A DNA stretch of 57,207 nucleotides from Acetobacteraceae bacterium (GTDB taxonomy: Bacteria; Pseudomonadota; Alphaproteobacteria; Acetobacterales; Acetobacteraceae). How positions within the stretch are numbered: the stretch's first letter is position 1; the number at the start of each line of letters is the position of its first letter. Below the pieces are notes generated by a model that searched no databases, was not told the DNA's origin, and saw only the letters and a program-made list of their open reading frames with translations. A program made the position numbers and the translations under genes. Shown piece after piece: positions 16,738-25,259 of the stretch. Where the stretch lies: positions 64,479 to 121,685 of the forward strand of contig DNXO01000084.1 in the NCBI GenBank assembly GCA_003506895.1, written 5' to 3'.

Positions 16738-17610
16738 ATGACCAAAATAGATTCAAAAGACTTTTGCGTTCGTGAAGGAGATAAGGTCAATCTCCAGAAG
16801 TGGGCGACGGCGGTGAAACCGGTCTACAAGTCAAAGGCCCAATATCACCAATCCCTGGGCGATCACGTTGCCCAACTGAGCGAACAGCAGCAGCTTCTTT
16901 ACGCATCCAATCGCTATGCCGTCCTGCTGATCTTTCAGGCCATGGATGCGGCGGGCAAAGATGGCGCCATCAAACACGTGATGTCAGGTGTCAATCCGCA
17001 AGGCTGCCAGGTATTCAGCTTCAAGCATCCCAGCGTAGCCGAACTGCAACACGACTTTCTCTGGCGCACCACCCGCGATCTACCGGAACGCGGGCGGATC
17101 GGCATCTTCAACCGATCCTACTACGAGGAGATGCTGATAGCCCGCGTTCACCCGGAGATTCTCCGCAGCGAAGGGCTCCCGGACGCCTCGGTCGATGAAA
17201 GCAAAATATGGCCGGACCGGTATCGGTCGATCACGGATTTAGAGCGGCATCTCTTCCACAATGGAACCCGGATCATCAAATTCTTCCTCCATCTCTCGAA
17301 GGATGAGCAGCGCAGGCGCTTCCTTGAACGCATCGATGAGCCGGAAAAGAACTGGAAGTTTAGTCTCGCGGATATCGAGGAGCGGAAATTCTGGAATGAC
17401 TACATGAAGGCCTATGAAGAATGCCTCAGTGCGACAAGCACAACCGCCTGCCCTTGGTACGTCGTTCCCGCGGATGACAAAATGAACGCTCGGCTGATCG
17501 TGTCGCAGATTGTCCTCGATACACTCGAAGGACTCAAAATGAGCTTCCCCAAGACGGACGCGAAGCGTCAGCAGGAATTGCAGGCAATCCGAAAGCACCT
17601 CGCGACGTGA
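16738..17610 (+). CDS. ppk2: Polyphosphate kinase 2 family (polyphosphate:nucleotide phosphotransferase)
   Basis: PPK2 enzymes move phosphate between polyphosphate and nucleotides. This 290-residue single-domain protein has Walker A in FQAMDAAGKDGAIKHV (about 66-81), Walker B-like FNRSYYEEML (124-133), and a lid region with DEQRRRFLERIDEPEKNWKFS. Length fits class I or III (ADP or AMP/ADP users). An extra N-terminal segment (about 1-40) is usual. The gene stands first in a run of stress-type genes. A CCAGCC/GGCTGG stem follows the stop. Confidence 0.93.
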   Translation: MTKIDSKDFCVREGDKVNLQKWATAVKPVYKSKAQYHQSLGDHVAQLSEQQQLLYASNRYAVLLIFQAMDAAGKDGAIKHVMSGVNPQGCQVFSFKHPSVAELQHDFLWRTTRDLPERGRIGIFNRSYYEEMLIARVHPEILRSEGLPDASVDESKIWPDRYRSITDLERHLFHNGTRIIKFFLHLSKDEQRRRFLERIDEPEKNWKFSLADIEERKFWNDYMKAYEECLSATSTTACPWYVVPADDKMNARLIVSQIVLDTLEGLKMSFPKTDAKRQQELQAIRKHLAT

Positions 17611-17613
17611 GGG

Positions 17614-17641
17614 CCAGCCAGTTCGTGAACAAGCCGGCTGG
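17614..17641 (+). terminator. Weak stem-loop after PPK2
   Basis: CCAGCC (17614-17619) pairs with GGCTGG (17636-17641) and an inner GTTC/GAAC pair is possible. No T-tract follows, so this is at best a weak or Rho-assisted end. Confidence 0.25.
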
Positions 17642-17857
17642 GTGCGGGACCTTACCCTGGTCAACCCAATGCGCTACTTTCTGTTGATCGCGCGTGGCGA
17701 TTTTCTGGAGGGGGCGAGCGTCCCACCAGTCGCCTCGCAATACGGGCCGATAGCGTTGATCGGGTGACAAGCCTCGCCGCCGCTGGGTGGCTGTTCCGCA
17801 CGTGCGTTGCGGAAGCGGGAGGTGAACCGTTTTACCAAGCCGACAAGGAGCAAAACG

Positions 17858-18226
17858 ATGGTTGAAGACTGGCTGGCCATGATCGCCAACATGAACGGCG
17901 CGGTGCGCGACCTGCGGCAGGCATCACCGGAGGTAATGAAGAGCTTTTCCGACATGGCCCGAGCGGCGCATGGCGGTGATGCGCTTGACGTTAAGACGAA
18001 GGAACTGATCGCGTTGGCGGTTAGTGTCGCCGTCCGCTGCGCCCCCTGCATCGCCTACCATGCCGAAGGGGCGGTCAAGAACGGCGCGTCCCGCGCGGCC
18101 ATCGCCGAGACCTTGGCGATGGCGGTCTATATGGGGGCCGGGCCGTCGGTGATGTACGCCGCGGAGGCGCTGGAGGCGGTCGATCAGATCGCGGCGAAAG
18201 CGACGAAACCCGTGGACGAGCGGTGA
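17858..18226 (+). CDS. Carboxymuconolactone decarboxylase / AhpD-like protein
   Basis: A 122-residue alkylhydroperoxidase-D-like protein. The redox motif CAPCIAYH (Cys61, Cys64, His68), followed by AEGAVKNGASRAAIAE, is typical. Such proteins act as peroxidase reductants or are uncharacterised small oxidoreductases. The ATG at 17858 has an AAGGAG site seven bases upstream, and the in-frame upstream codons are not family-like. It lies between PPK2 and a convergent MFS gene in the stress island. Confidence 0.9.
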   Translation: MVEDWLAMIANMNGAVRDLRQASPEVMKSFSDMARAAHGGDALDVKTKELIALAVSVAVRCAPCIAYHAEGAVKNGASRAAIAETLAMAVYMGAGPSVMYAAEALEAVDQIAAKATKPVDER

Positions 18227-18275
18227 CGGTTGCACGGACCTTTGTTCCGAGGCGGAAAGGCCCGGGCTGACGCCG

Positions 18276-19478
18276 TCAGGCTGCCGTCTCCGTGCCAGCA
18301 CGATTTTCCTTTAGGAGCGCGAGGACCCCGAACAACGCGACCACCGCGAACCCGCCGCCTGTCAGGAACGTCAGCGACGCGCCCCACGCCGTCCAGATCG
18401 CACCGGCCAGCACACTGGCGGCGATCATCGTCACGCCGGTGGCGAGATTGAAGAGCCCGAAGGCGGTCCCTCTGAGCCGCGCGGGCGCGGTGTCAGCCAC
18501 CAAGGCCGAGAGCAATCCCTGAGTAAGCCCCAGGTGAAGCCCCCATAACGCGACCCCGATCAGGATGCCCGCGACGTTCCCCGCCAGGGCAAGCACGATA
18601 TCGGCGATGAGTAGCACCACGATTCCGCTCGCCAGCAGCGGCTTTCGACCCACCCTGTCGGACAGACTGCCGACAGGGGCCGAGACAAGGGCGTAAACGA
18701 CGTTCATGACGATCATGACGAAGGGCACCAGCGTCAGCGGAATCCCCGCGCCGGCGCCACGCAGCACAAGAAAGGCTTCGCTGAACCCTGCCATGGTGAA
18801 CAGCACCCCGACCGTGACGGCGACCCAGAATGGCGTGCCGATGGATCGAACATCGGACCAGCTTATTGGAGACATCGCCTGGTGAGGTTGCTGGGTTCTA
18901 TTTGGCTCCTTGACCCCCAGCACCAGCACGGCGACGGAGACGACCGCGGGGATGATCGCGAAGCTGAACACGATGCGCATGTTGCCGTGGAATGCAGCCA
19001 TGAGCCCAATGGCTGCGAGAGGGCCCGCGATCGCGCCCATGGTGTCGAGCGATTGTCTTAGTCCAAAGCCGGCGCCTCGGAGATCCTGGGGCGTAACGTC
19101 AGCCACCAGTGCATCGCGTGGCGCGTCGCGCACCCCCTTGCCGATCCGGTCCAGGAACCGGGCTGCGAGGACATCGTATGGGGTGGCGGCAAAGGGAAAG
19201 ATCGGCTTGGTGATCAAGGCGAAACCATAGCCAAGCACGGTCAGCAGCTTCCGCCGCCCCAGTCGGTCACTGAGCCAACCCGAGAAGACCTTGGTGATCG
19301 AGGCGGTCGCTTGCGCGACCCCTTCGATGAGCCCCAACAGGGCTGGTGAGGCGCCGAGACCCGTGACGAGGAACACCGGCAGAAGGCTTTGGGTCATCTC
19401 CGACGAGATATCCATGAACATGGACACAAAGCCCAATGCCCAGATCGTGCGCGGCACGTTTCGGATTCTCAAGGGCAT
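18276..19478 (-). CDS. Major facilitator superfamily transporter
   Basis: A 400-residue, roughly 12-helix MFS protein. Loop 2-3 has GWLSDRLGRRKLLT and the equivalent loop in the second half has GSLSDRVGRKPLL, the duplicated MFS motif A. MDISSEMTQSLLPVFL near the N-terminus resembles a subfamily often found in stress islands. The ATG at 19478 is preceded by an AGGA-like site. The substrate is unknown. It converges with the AhpD-like gene and is 294 bases from the FAD amine oxidase upstream. Confidence 0.9.
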   Translation of the reverse strand: MPLRIRNVPRTIWALGFVSMFMDISSEMTQSLLPVFLVTGLGASPALLGLIEGVAQATASITKVFSGWLSDRLGRRKLLTVLGYGFALITKPIFPFAATPYDVLAARFLDRIGKGVRDAPRDALVADVTPQDLRGAGFGLRQSLDTMGAIAGPLAAIGLMAAFHGNMRIVFSFAIIPAVVSVAVLVLGVKEPNRTQQPHQAMSPISWSDVRSIGTPFWVAVTVGVLFTMAGFSEAFLVLRGAGAGIPLTLVPFVMIVMNVVYALVSAPVGSLSDRVGRKPLLASGIVVLLIADIVLALAGNVAGILIGVALWGLHLGLTQGLLSALVADTAPARLRGTAFGLFNLATGVTMIAASVLAGAIWTAWGASLTFLTGGGFAVVALFGVLALLKENRAGTETAA

Positions 19479-19772
19479 TCCTGGTCCCCCGCGGCGGCGG
19501 CCGTACCTATCCGCTCGCCATCGTGTCACCCGGGCCATACGCTCCCAACGACAGTGGCGCCATCGAAGCCTCTGTGATGCGACTGTCCTCGGCGCAGCGC
19601 GCCGCGTTGCCCGGACGGGGGCCGATGGCCGGGGGATTGCGGGCGGCCGTCGGACGTGGTGCCGAAACCTGGCGATCGGAACCGGCTACGACGTGAGGAG
19701 CCTGGCTTACGGACATGATGCGCACCGATCTGGGTGAACGGACGCACATCGCCCCTGTCGGCGCCCTCATCT

Positions 19773-20942
19773 CTATCGAAGGCGGGCTTCCTTTGTGTCG
19801 TCGAACCCGGCATGACGGGAACGCACGTCCAGGTCATGATGACCCGTCACCTTGCCAACGGCGGCGACGGCTGCCTCAAGGGCGCCTTCCAGATAGCCGC
19901 CGAATTCCGAGGCAACTTCCGTTCCGGCGAAAGCGAGGCGCTCGTCCCAGACGCCGCCAAACCTGGGAGGGGCACCATATTCCGGATGCCCGGTGGGCGG
20001 TTCGCAATCGGCGGGCGTCGCGGTGTAAGGATCGACCGACCAGTCCGCCACGAAGACGGCCACCGGTTGCTCCGCTTGGGGGCCGAACAGGCGGGTCAGT
20101 TGCGCCAGGACCATAAGCTTCAGTTCTTCAGGGCCGATGGCTTTGCGGGACGCCGCCGGTAAACCAACAAACCCGAACAAAGCCGGACGGCCGTTCGGTG
20201 CGGATGCGTCATGCAATTCCATCAAGGGACCGATGAAGCTGCTGGCTGTCCCGGACAGTCCCTGATCCCTCCAGAACGGCGTGTCGTAGACGGCTACCAC
20301 CTTCGCATGTCCGGCCATCCACGTTGGAACGGAGGCGAGGGCGTTGCGCAGAGCGGATGGCAACGCGGGAGAAAAGGCTATGTTCCGTATGACGAGCCTC
20401 GGCGGAAGCGCAAGGATGACGGAATTGGCCATCACCTTGAGCGGTCCAGAGGCACTGCGTGCACCGATCTGAACGGATCCCGATCCGTCAAACCCGATAT
20501 CCGTCACCTGAACGCCCAAGTGAACGCTTGCGGGCGGCACCCTTGCCCCCACGGCTTCAGCGAGGGCTTGCATCCCTCCGACCAGCCGCATGGAGCGCGG
20601 TTCGGTGTCGAACCCGCGTTCGTACCTTTGCGGCGGCCCAGACCTGAAGCGCTCAACCAGAACGGCGCCCTGGGTCTCCTGCGGGAACGCCGCGAGGCCG
20701 AGTTCGGCCACTATTGAGCGCATACGCGGCTGCATGTCGGGCCAAAACCACGCCGGCCCCAGATCGTAGCGGGCGCCGGCCGCGACGCCCGAGGGCGGTT
20801 CGGTCGGGACCGAGAGGATGCGCCCACCGATCCGGTCGCGGGCCTCCAGCACCAGGCACGACCTCCCCGCTCGGCTCAACAGGGCGGCAGCGTAAAGCCC
20901 GCTGAGGCCCGCGCCGACAACCACCACATCGGTTCGTATCAA
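19773..20942 (-). CDS. FAD-dependent amine-oxidase-family protein
   Basis: A 389-residue flavoprotein with the N-terminal dinucleotide motif VVVGAGLSGLYAA followed by EARDRIGGR. The C-terminal FAD motif region is FAGTEVASEFGGYLEGALEA. The overall plan is that of flavin monoamine oxidases or phytoene-desaturase relatives. It starts 25 bases after the bicupin gene on the same strand, so the two are probably cotranscribed. FAD amine oxidases recur in alphaproteobacterial singlet-oxygen regulons, a link suggested by the ChrR-like neighbour. The substrate is unknown. Confidence 0.88.
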   Translation of the reverse strand: MIRTDVVVVGAGLSGLYAAALLSRAGRSCLVLEARDRIGGRILSVPTEPPSGVAAGARYDLGPAWFWPDMQPRMRSIVAELGLAAFPQETQGAVLVERFRSGPPQRYERGFDTEPRSMRLVGGMQALAEAVGARVPPASVHLGVQVTDIGFDGSGSVQIGARSASGPLKVMANSVILALPPRLVIRNIAFSPALPSALRNALASVPTWMAGHAKVVAVYDTPFWRDQGLSGTASSFIGPLMELHDASAPNGRPALFGFVGLPAASRKAIGPEELKLMVLAQLTRLFGPQAEQPVAVFVADWSVDPYTATPADCEPPTGHPEYGAPPRFGGVWDERLAFAGTEVASEFGGYLEGALEAAVAAVGKVTGHHDLDVRSRHAGFDDTKEARLR

Positions 20943-20967
20943 GGCAGACTCCTCGAAGACGCGCGGA

Positions 20968-21651
20968 TCAAGCCGCCGCCGGAGCGGTCCGGGGCGCGGC
21001 CAGATGACCGGCCTTCACCCACACTCTCGCGCCCTGACTCCCCGCCGTGGCGTGGACCGTCGAGCCGGGCGGCAGCCGCAACCAGGACTGTGTTTCGAAT
21101 GTTTCCCCGCCCTCGCTGAAGTCCCCATCGAGGACGAGAAGCTCAATGCCGCCGGGCGCGGGCAGAACGATTTTGGCACCGTTGGCCCAGCGCTCCAGGC
21201 GCACGTCCTCATGATCGTCCCGAAAAAGGGGGATGACCTCCACACCCGGCCTCTCCGGCTCGGGCGGAAAGGCCAATGCGGAGGTGTCGATGCACACCCG
21301 GGTGCGGTCTTTCGGGGCAAACTGCCAGAGCTTGACGAAGATTGTGCAGCCCGGCCCTGATCCCGGCGTGTGGCGCGAGGTCGGCGGGTTGCGGATATAA
21401 GACCCCGCCGGATAGTCGCCATGTTCGTCGGAGAACACACCGTCAAGGACGAGGAACTCCTCCCCACCATCATGGATATGGGCAGAGAAGCGCGAGGCGG
21501 GGGCGTAACGCACGATCGTCGTGGCGCGTGCAATTTCTCCACCGATACGATCCAGCATGCGCCGATCTACACCGGCGATGGGCGATGGCGTCCACGGCAG
21601 GCGCGCCGCATGGACGGCGACGCGCTGCGAAAAATCCGCATTCAGTTGCAA
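20968..21651 (-). CDS. ChrR-like double-cupin protein
   Basis: A 227-residue protein with two cupin domains. The first has HIHDGGEEFLVLDGVFSDEHG (starting at His58) and a later His94, the metal-binding set seen in the C-terminal domain of ChrR. The second (about 125-215) repeats ELLVLDGDFSEGG but has lost the His pair. ChrR is the zinc anti-sigma factor that releases RpoE on singlet oxygen. This protein lacks the N-terminal anti-sigma zinc domain and no sigma gene is adjacent, so it is more likely an enzyme or sensor derived from that cupin. It lies between the 64-residue gene and the FAD oxidase, 24 and 25 bases apart. Confidence 0.82.
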   Translation of the reverse strand: MQLNADFSQRVAVHAARLPWTPSPIAGVDRRMLDRIGGEIARATTIVRYAPASRFSAHIHDGGEEFLVLDGVFSDEHGDYPAGSYIRNPPTSRHTPGSGPGCTIFVKLWQFAPKDRTRVCIDTSALAFPPEPERPGVEVIPLFRDDHEDVRLERWANGAKIVLPAPGGIELLVLDGDFSEGGETFETQSWLRLPPGSTVHATAGSQGARVWVKAGHLAAPRTAPAAA

Positions 21652-21675
21652 TTCAAGTCATCCCCGGGTGAGGTC

Positions 21676-21870
21676 TTAGCCCAACAGTTTGTGTTCAATC
21701 TCATTCAAGGCCTGACGAACCTCGTTCAGTATCAGCCTGTCGGCAACCGCCTGATCGATATCCGGTACATCCCAATCGAATATCGCGCGATATTTTTCGA
21801 CCAATTTTTTCACGTCGGCGATGATCTGATCGCGATGTCCTTCCAGTTCCGTCTCTTCAATTCTCGCCAC
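21676..21870 (-). CDS. Small hypothetical protein, 64 residues
   Basis: A short acidic, helical protein (many Glu, Asp, Lys, with a long amphipathic pattern around residues 10-60) of unknown function. The start is GTG at 21870 with a GGAGAG site six bases upstream. It is 24 bases before the bicupin gene and 74 bases after the DUF302 gene, all on the minus strand, so it is probably a member of that operon. No domain is recognised. Confidence 0.7.
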   Translation of the reverse strand: MARIEETELEGHRDQIIADVKKLVEKYRAIFDWDVPDIDQAVADRLILNEVRQALNEIEHKLLG

Positions 21871-21944
21871 CTTGTTCTCTCCTTGACGTGCGGCTGAGCG
21901 GACGCCTTCGCGGTTCGCCGGCGGTCTGGTTGCCGCCCCGTCTA

Positions 21945-22331
21945 TCAGACCGAAGCGATGGCGGCCTTGAGTTTCGCAGCCACGGTTGCCGCGGTTTCCA
22001 GGAGCTTAGGATTTTCGATCGCCTGCATCGAGGCCACCGGATCTATCGCGGCGACGTCCGTCGTGCCTGTGGCTGCCTCCTGGACCACCACATTGCAGGG
22101 CAGCATGGTTCCGACCTTGTCTTCCATGAGTAGGGCCTCGTGCGCCATTTTTGGATTGCAGGCGCCCAGGATCAGGTATGGGCGGAAGTCCGCCCCGATC
22201 TTGGTCTTGAGTATCTGGCGCACGTCGATCTCGGTGATCACGCCGAAGCCCTCCCGCTGCAGCGCCGCGCGCGTGCGCACGACGGCCTCATCGAACCCGA
22301 CATCCAGGGTCTTGGCGAAATAGTAGCTCAT
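21945..22331 (-). CDS. DUF302 domain protein
   Basis: A 128-residue protein of the DUF302 family. Recognisable features are the start MSYYFAKTLDVGFDEAV, the central ILGACNPKMAHEAL and the end AAIDPVASM followed by helices. The ATG at 22331 has a GAGGAG site nine bases upstream. DUF302 proteins are small, soluble and often found in redox or anaerobic-stress islands, and may bind a ligand at the CNP segment. It is probably the first gene of the DUF302-64aa-bicupin-FAD oxidase run. Confidence 0.9.
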   Translation of the reverse strand: MSYYFAKTLDVGFDEAVVRTRAALQREGFGVITEIDVRQILKTKIGADFRPYLILGACNPKMAHEALLMEDKVGTMLPCNVVVQEAATGTTDVAAIDPVASMQAIENPKLLETAATVAAKLKAAIASV

Positions 22332-22573
22332 CGGCGTCTCCTCATCAGAGGTCTTGCATAGACCGTGGCAAGCGCGCGCCTCTTCGAGGCAGAGCGTGGT
22401 CTCCTTCAACCTAAATTGGTTCCGGGTGGAAGGGTGCGCAAGAGCCGAACAAAGACGCCTTGCAGCGTCATCAGCGCACGCAGAAGACGCGGCGATCGCC
22501 GAGGCTTCTGGACATGAAAACACAGACCCAAGTCATCGCTGGCCTCCTTCGAGGTTGCGGCCTGACGATTTCT

Positions 22574-24133
22574 TCAGTTTGGCCCGCGGAGCGGCGTGTT
22601 GTCGGTGTTGGCGAATTCTTGCCGCGGGTTGGTGCCGCAGGTTTCCAGAAGTACTGAACGTTGCGGCTGCACGGACCGGGGCCTTTCGCCTATGCGTCCG
22701 ATCCCCGGCGGAGGCGGGTCCTCCGGGACCGTCACGCAAAAGTTGCTGTGGGCGCTGGCAAGGCGCCAGTGTCCAGGGGTCGCCGGCCGTTTCTCCCAGT
22801 TCTGGGTGGGGGAGCCATTGCAACTCCACATGACCAATGTTGCCCCCGGCCCGACCGCATTGTTATTGACGTCCAGGCACAACGACGTTCCTTTATTCCG
22901 AACGAAATGCGCTTGCGAGGAGATGGCCAGTTGCCAATAGGCTTCGTTGGTTGCCGGAAGGCTACAGCCGTTGAAATCGGAACACTTGGCAATGAGTGGC
23001 ACGGCGCCAAGTTTGGACCCTACGGGCGCCTGGAACGGCTGATTGAGCGGTACCGAGTAAATCGGCGACATCACCCAGTCTGGGAAAGTGCCGACAAACT
23101 GGCTGGCCTGCGATCCGGTGGTCGCGAATTTTTCCAGCGCATCGGCCATTGCTGTCATCAACGCCTCGCCATGGTCGTCGCGCAGCTTTTGTTCCTGTGG
23201 AAAGTTCCACTGGCGGTTTGGGTCCCAGGTACACAACGTGGGTGCTCCCGGCACCGCTTCGCCCATGTTCAGCGTGAACTCGTCGCCCGCGGACATCTTG
23301 CCGTCGATGTTATCGAGGCATTCCGTCCCGAATCGACAGCTACCGTTCTGATCGGCGAATTTTTGTATCGCGACCGGACGGCAAAACACCGTGGTGTGCA
23401 GGTATTCCGGCAGTTCGACCGGCGGTTGAACCTGATCGCGCCAAGCGGAACGGACCCGCAGAAACTCGGCATGCTTCTGTAGCGCAGGTCCCTCGTCGCC
23501 AATCAGAGCCAACGGCCTGTCGCCGTAAAGCACAGAAAGCGTGGTGAACCAGGTGGTGACGGCAAGACTGTAAACTTCGAACGTGGGTGTGTCATGGAAA
23601 CGTGTGCGGAGCAGGTGGGTCTGCGTGTCGATGTCGGTCCACATCCATAGATCGAAGCTAGGTGTATCGCGGATCGAGTCAGCCAGTTGGCGCGCGGTGG
23701 CGGCCAGGACAACCCGCCGCCCTCGGTCGGTTGGATGGGTCTGCAATTCGGTATTGATGAGCGTGATCGCGCCGATCAGGCGTTGATACTCCCGGAGACG
23801 GGCAAGGTTCTGCGTCTTGGCCTCCTCGACCTGCAGTTGGTCCGCCCGTACTTCCAACAGCTGAAGGCGGCCGTTCAACTCGCTTAGTAATTGTTCGACG
23901 GCGCGCAACCGCTGATCGAGGACCGCCGGCGTGGTGGGTACGCGTTCATCCGCTCTCACGATCCCCAACATTGTTTTGGCGAATGGCACTCCCGCCACCG
24001 CGTCGAACAGGCCAGCCAGAGTATCGTTCGCGTCTGCCTGGGCCCGGGGCGATGCCAGTGTTGACGCGGCAGCCAGCGCGATGCCGAACGGCGCGTTTCG
24101 CCGCTTCGCACCGCGGATTGGTTGAGTGGCCAT
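22574..24133 (-). CDS. Secreted protein with helical N-domain and ricin-B-like C-terminal lectin domain
   Basis: A 519-residue hypothetical protein. The ATG at 24133, after a G-rich site, gives a signal peptide (about 1-33, ending AQA). Residues 71-120 form a likely coiled coil, and the middle is unrecognised and Cys-containing. The last 110 residues read like a beta-trefoil ricin-B module: LCLDVNNN, ATLVMWSCNGSPTQNWE (the QxW signature) and a second repeat LETCGTNPRQEF. A helical domain plus carbohydrate-binding trefoil is a plan used by toxins and glycan-active exoproteins, but no catalytic site is visible. Upstream DNA is unusually AT-rich, which hints at transfer. Confidence 0.75.
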   Translation of the reverse strand: MATQPIRGAKRRNAPFGIALAAASTLASPRAQADANDTLAGLFDAVAGVPFAKTMLGIVRADERVPTTPAVLDQRLRAVEQLLSELNGRLQLLEVRADQLQVEEAKTQNLARLREYQRLIGAITLINTELQTHPTDRGRRVVLAATARQLADSIRDTPSFDLWMWTDIDTQTHLLRTRFHDTPTFEVYSLAVTTWFTTLSVLYGDRPLALIGDEGPALQKHAEFLRVRSAWRDQVQPPVELPEYLHTTVFCRPVAIQKFADQNGSCRFGTECLDNIDGKMSAGDEFTLNMGEAVPGAPTLCTWDPNRQWNFPQEQKLRDDHGEALMTAMADALEKFATTGSQASQFVGTFPDWVMSPIYSVPLNQPFQAPVGSKLGAVPLIAKCSDFNGCSLPATNEAYWQLAISSQAHFVRNKGTSLCLDVNNNAVGPGATLVMWSCNGSPTQNWEKRPATPGHWRLASAHSNFCVTVPEDPPPPGIGRIGERPRSVQPQRSVLLETCGTNPRQEFANTDNTPLRGPN

Positions 24134-24542
24134 CAACGCCCCCCTTTTGCAAATTATATTTGGTAGATAAATAGCATAAAAATGGAGCAAGGTTAACATT
24201 TATTTATATTGACGGCGGACTTACATTTATTTTGTTTGCGGTGTTGTTGCACAATTCGTGCACCACGAAAGTAGAGGTCGGCACCGATGCCGGAACCGGG
24301 CTCGTGCCGGAAAACGACCAGGAAGGCGACAACAAGGATTGAAATTTCGCTGACTCAATCAAAGGCGAGCGCGGCTAGAAGTGCCAGCCGGGTTCGCCAT
24401 GTGGCAATGATCGTCGCGTGGATGCTGCACAAAAGGGCGTAACTGCTCAACTGGGCTGAATTACGGGCTCCCCGGAAGCTTTGGGGCGGTGGTTCGAATC
24501 CGCCAGACTACGCCAAAGTGCTTCCGAACCAGCCTTGCCGCG
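24134..24542. other. Intergenic region, AT-rich, no gene seen
   Basis: About 400 bases. The part at 24140-24260 is clearly richer in A and T than its surroundings, with runs such as TTTATTTATATT, and probably carries the promoter of the lectin-like gene. Positions 24260-24430 show no frame with family similarity. The last 80 bases contain a tRNA-like 3' end. Confidence 0.6.
24485..24514 (+). other. tRNA 3'-end-like fragment, candidate attachment-site remnant
   Basis: The segment has a T-stem (GGTGG with CCGCC), a canonical TTCGAAT T-loop, a seven-base half acceptor strand AGACTAC, then G and CCA. No 5' half that pairs with this acceptor is present in a normal tRNA layout. GGCGTA at 24436-24441 can pair with the terminal TACGCC, but the D and anticodon arms are not standard. 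Such 3' fragments commonly mark integration ends. Confidence 0.4.
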
Positions 24543-25238
24543 TCACGGATTTCGCATTTCCTGCCGAGCGTCTTCCAGCAGACCGGCCTCGTTCCGGTTC
24601 ACGAATACAACGGCTGCGATCAAGGCAGCGCCCGCCGCGATACCAAGCGCGATCCCAATCGGGCCGCTGAGGCGTTGGGCCGCGTCGCCCAACAGATACG
24701 CCCCGAACCCGTAAAGCGAGGTCCAGCCGATGCCGCCAAGGGCGTTCCATATCAAGAACGTATGCCAGGGCATCCGGTTGGCGCCCGCAAGCAAGGCGAC
24801 GAAGGTGCGCAGGATGGCGACGAAGCGGCCCAGGAACACGACCGTGCCGCCATAGCGGCGGAACAGATAGCGGCCAAGTTCCAGCCGGTCGTTGCTGAGC
24901 CCTAGTTTCTGACCCCAATGCGCCAGCAGGCGATACCCGATGAAGCGGCCGATGAAATAGCCAACCTGATCGCCTGCGATTGCTCCGGCTGCCGCGAGTG
25001 GAACCAGCAGGAAGATGTTCAACTGGTGGGTGGTCGCCGCATACAGTGCGGCGGCGATCATCAGGCTCTCGCCCGGTAGCGGCATGCCCATGCTCTCCAG
25101 CATGATGCCCAGGATGATCACCGCGTAGCCGTAGGATTGGAACAGGCCTTCAATCGCCTGAAGATGGACTATCGACAACCTGGACCTCGTGACCAAAAGC
25201 GGTGGCGTGACGGAACGCCACACGACTTCTGGAATCAA
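24543..25238 (-). CDS. DedA-family membrane protein
   Basis: A 231-residue polytopic inner-membrane protein. DedA features are GIMLESMGMPLPGESLMIAA, then GDQVGYFIGRFIGY, then GRFVAILRTFVALLAGANRM. DedA proteins move undecaprenyl phosphate or phospholipid head groups across the membrane and support envelope stability. The first 20 residues are not family-like; a TTG at 25178 with GAGG upstream may be the true start. It follows the thioesterase by 21 bases on the same strand. Confidence 0.88.
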   Translation of the reverse strand: MIPEVVWRSVTPPLLVTRSRLSIVHLQAIEGLFQSYGYAVIILGIMLESMGMPLPGESLMIAAALYAATTHQLNIFLLVPLAAAGAIAGDQVGYFIGRFIGYRLLAHWGQKLGLSNDRLELGRYLFRRYGGTVVFLGRFVAILRTFVALLAGANRMPWHTFLIWNALGGIGWTSLYGFGAYLLGDAAQRLSGPIGIALGIAAGAALIAAVVFVNRNEAGLLEDARQEMRNP

Positions 25239-25259
25239 CGCACCGGCTGTGTTCCGGGT

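Noticed and set aside
17755..17769. Second FNR-like box before the AhpD-like gene
   Set aside because: The half-sites TTGAT and GACAA are one base too far apart and the second half does not match.
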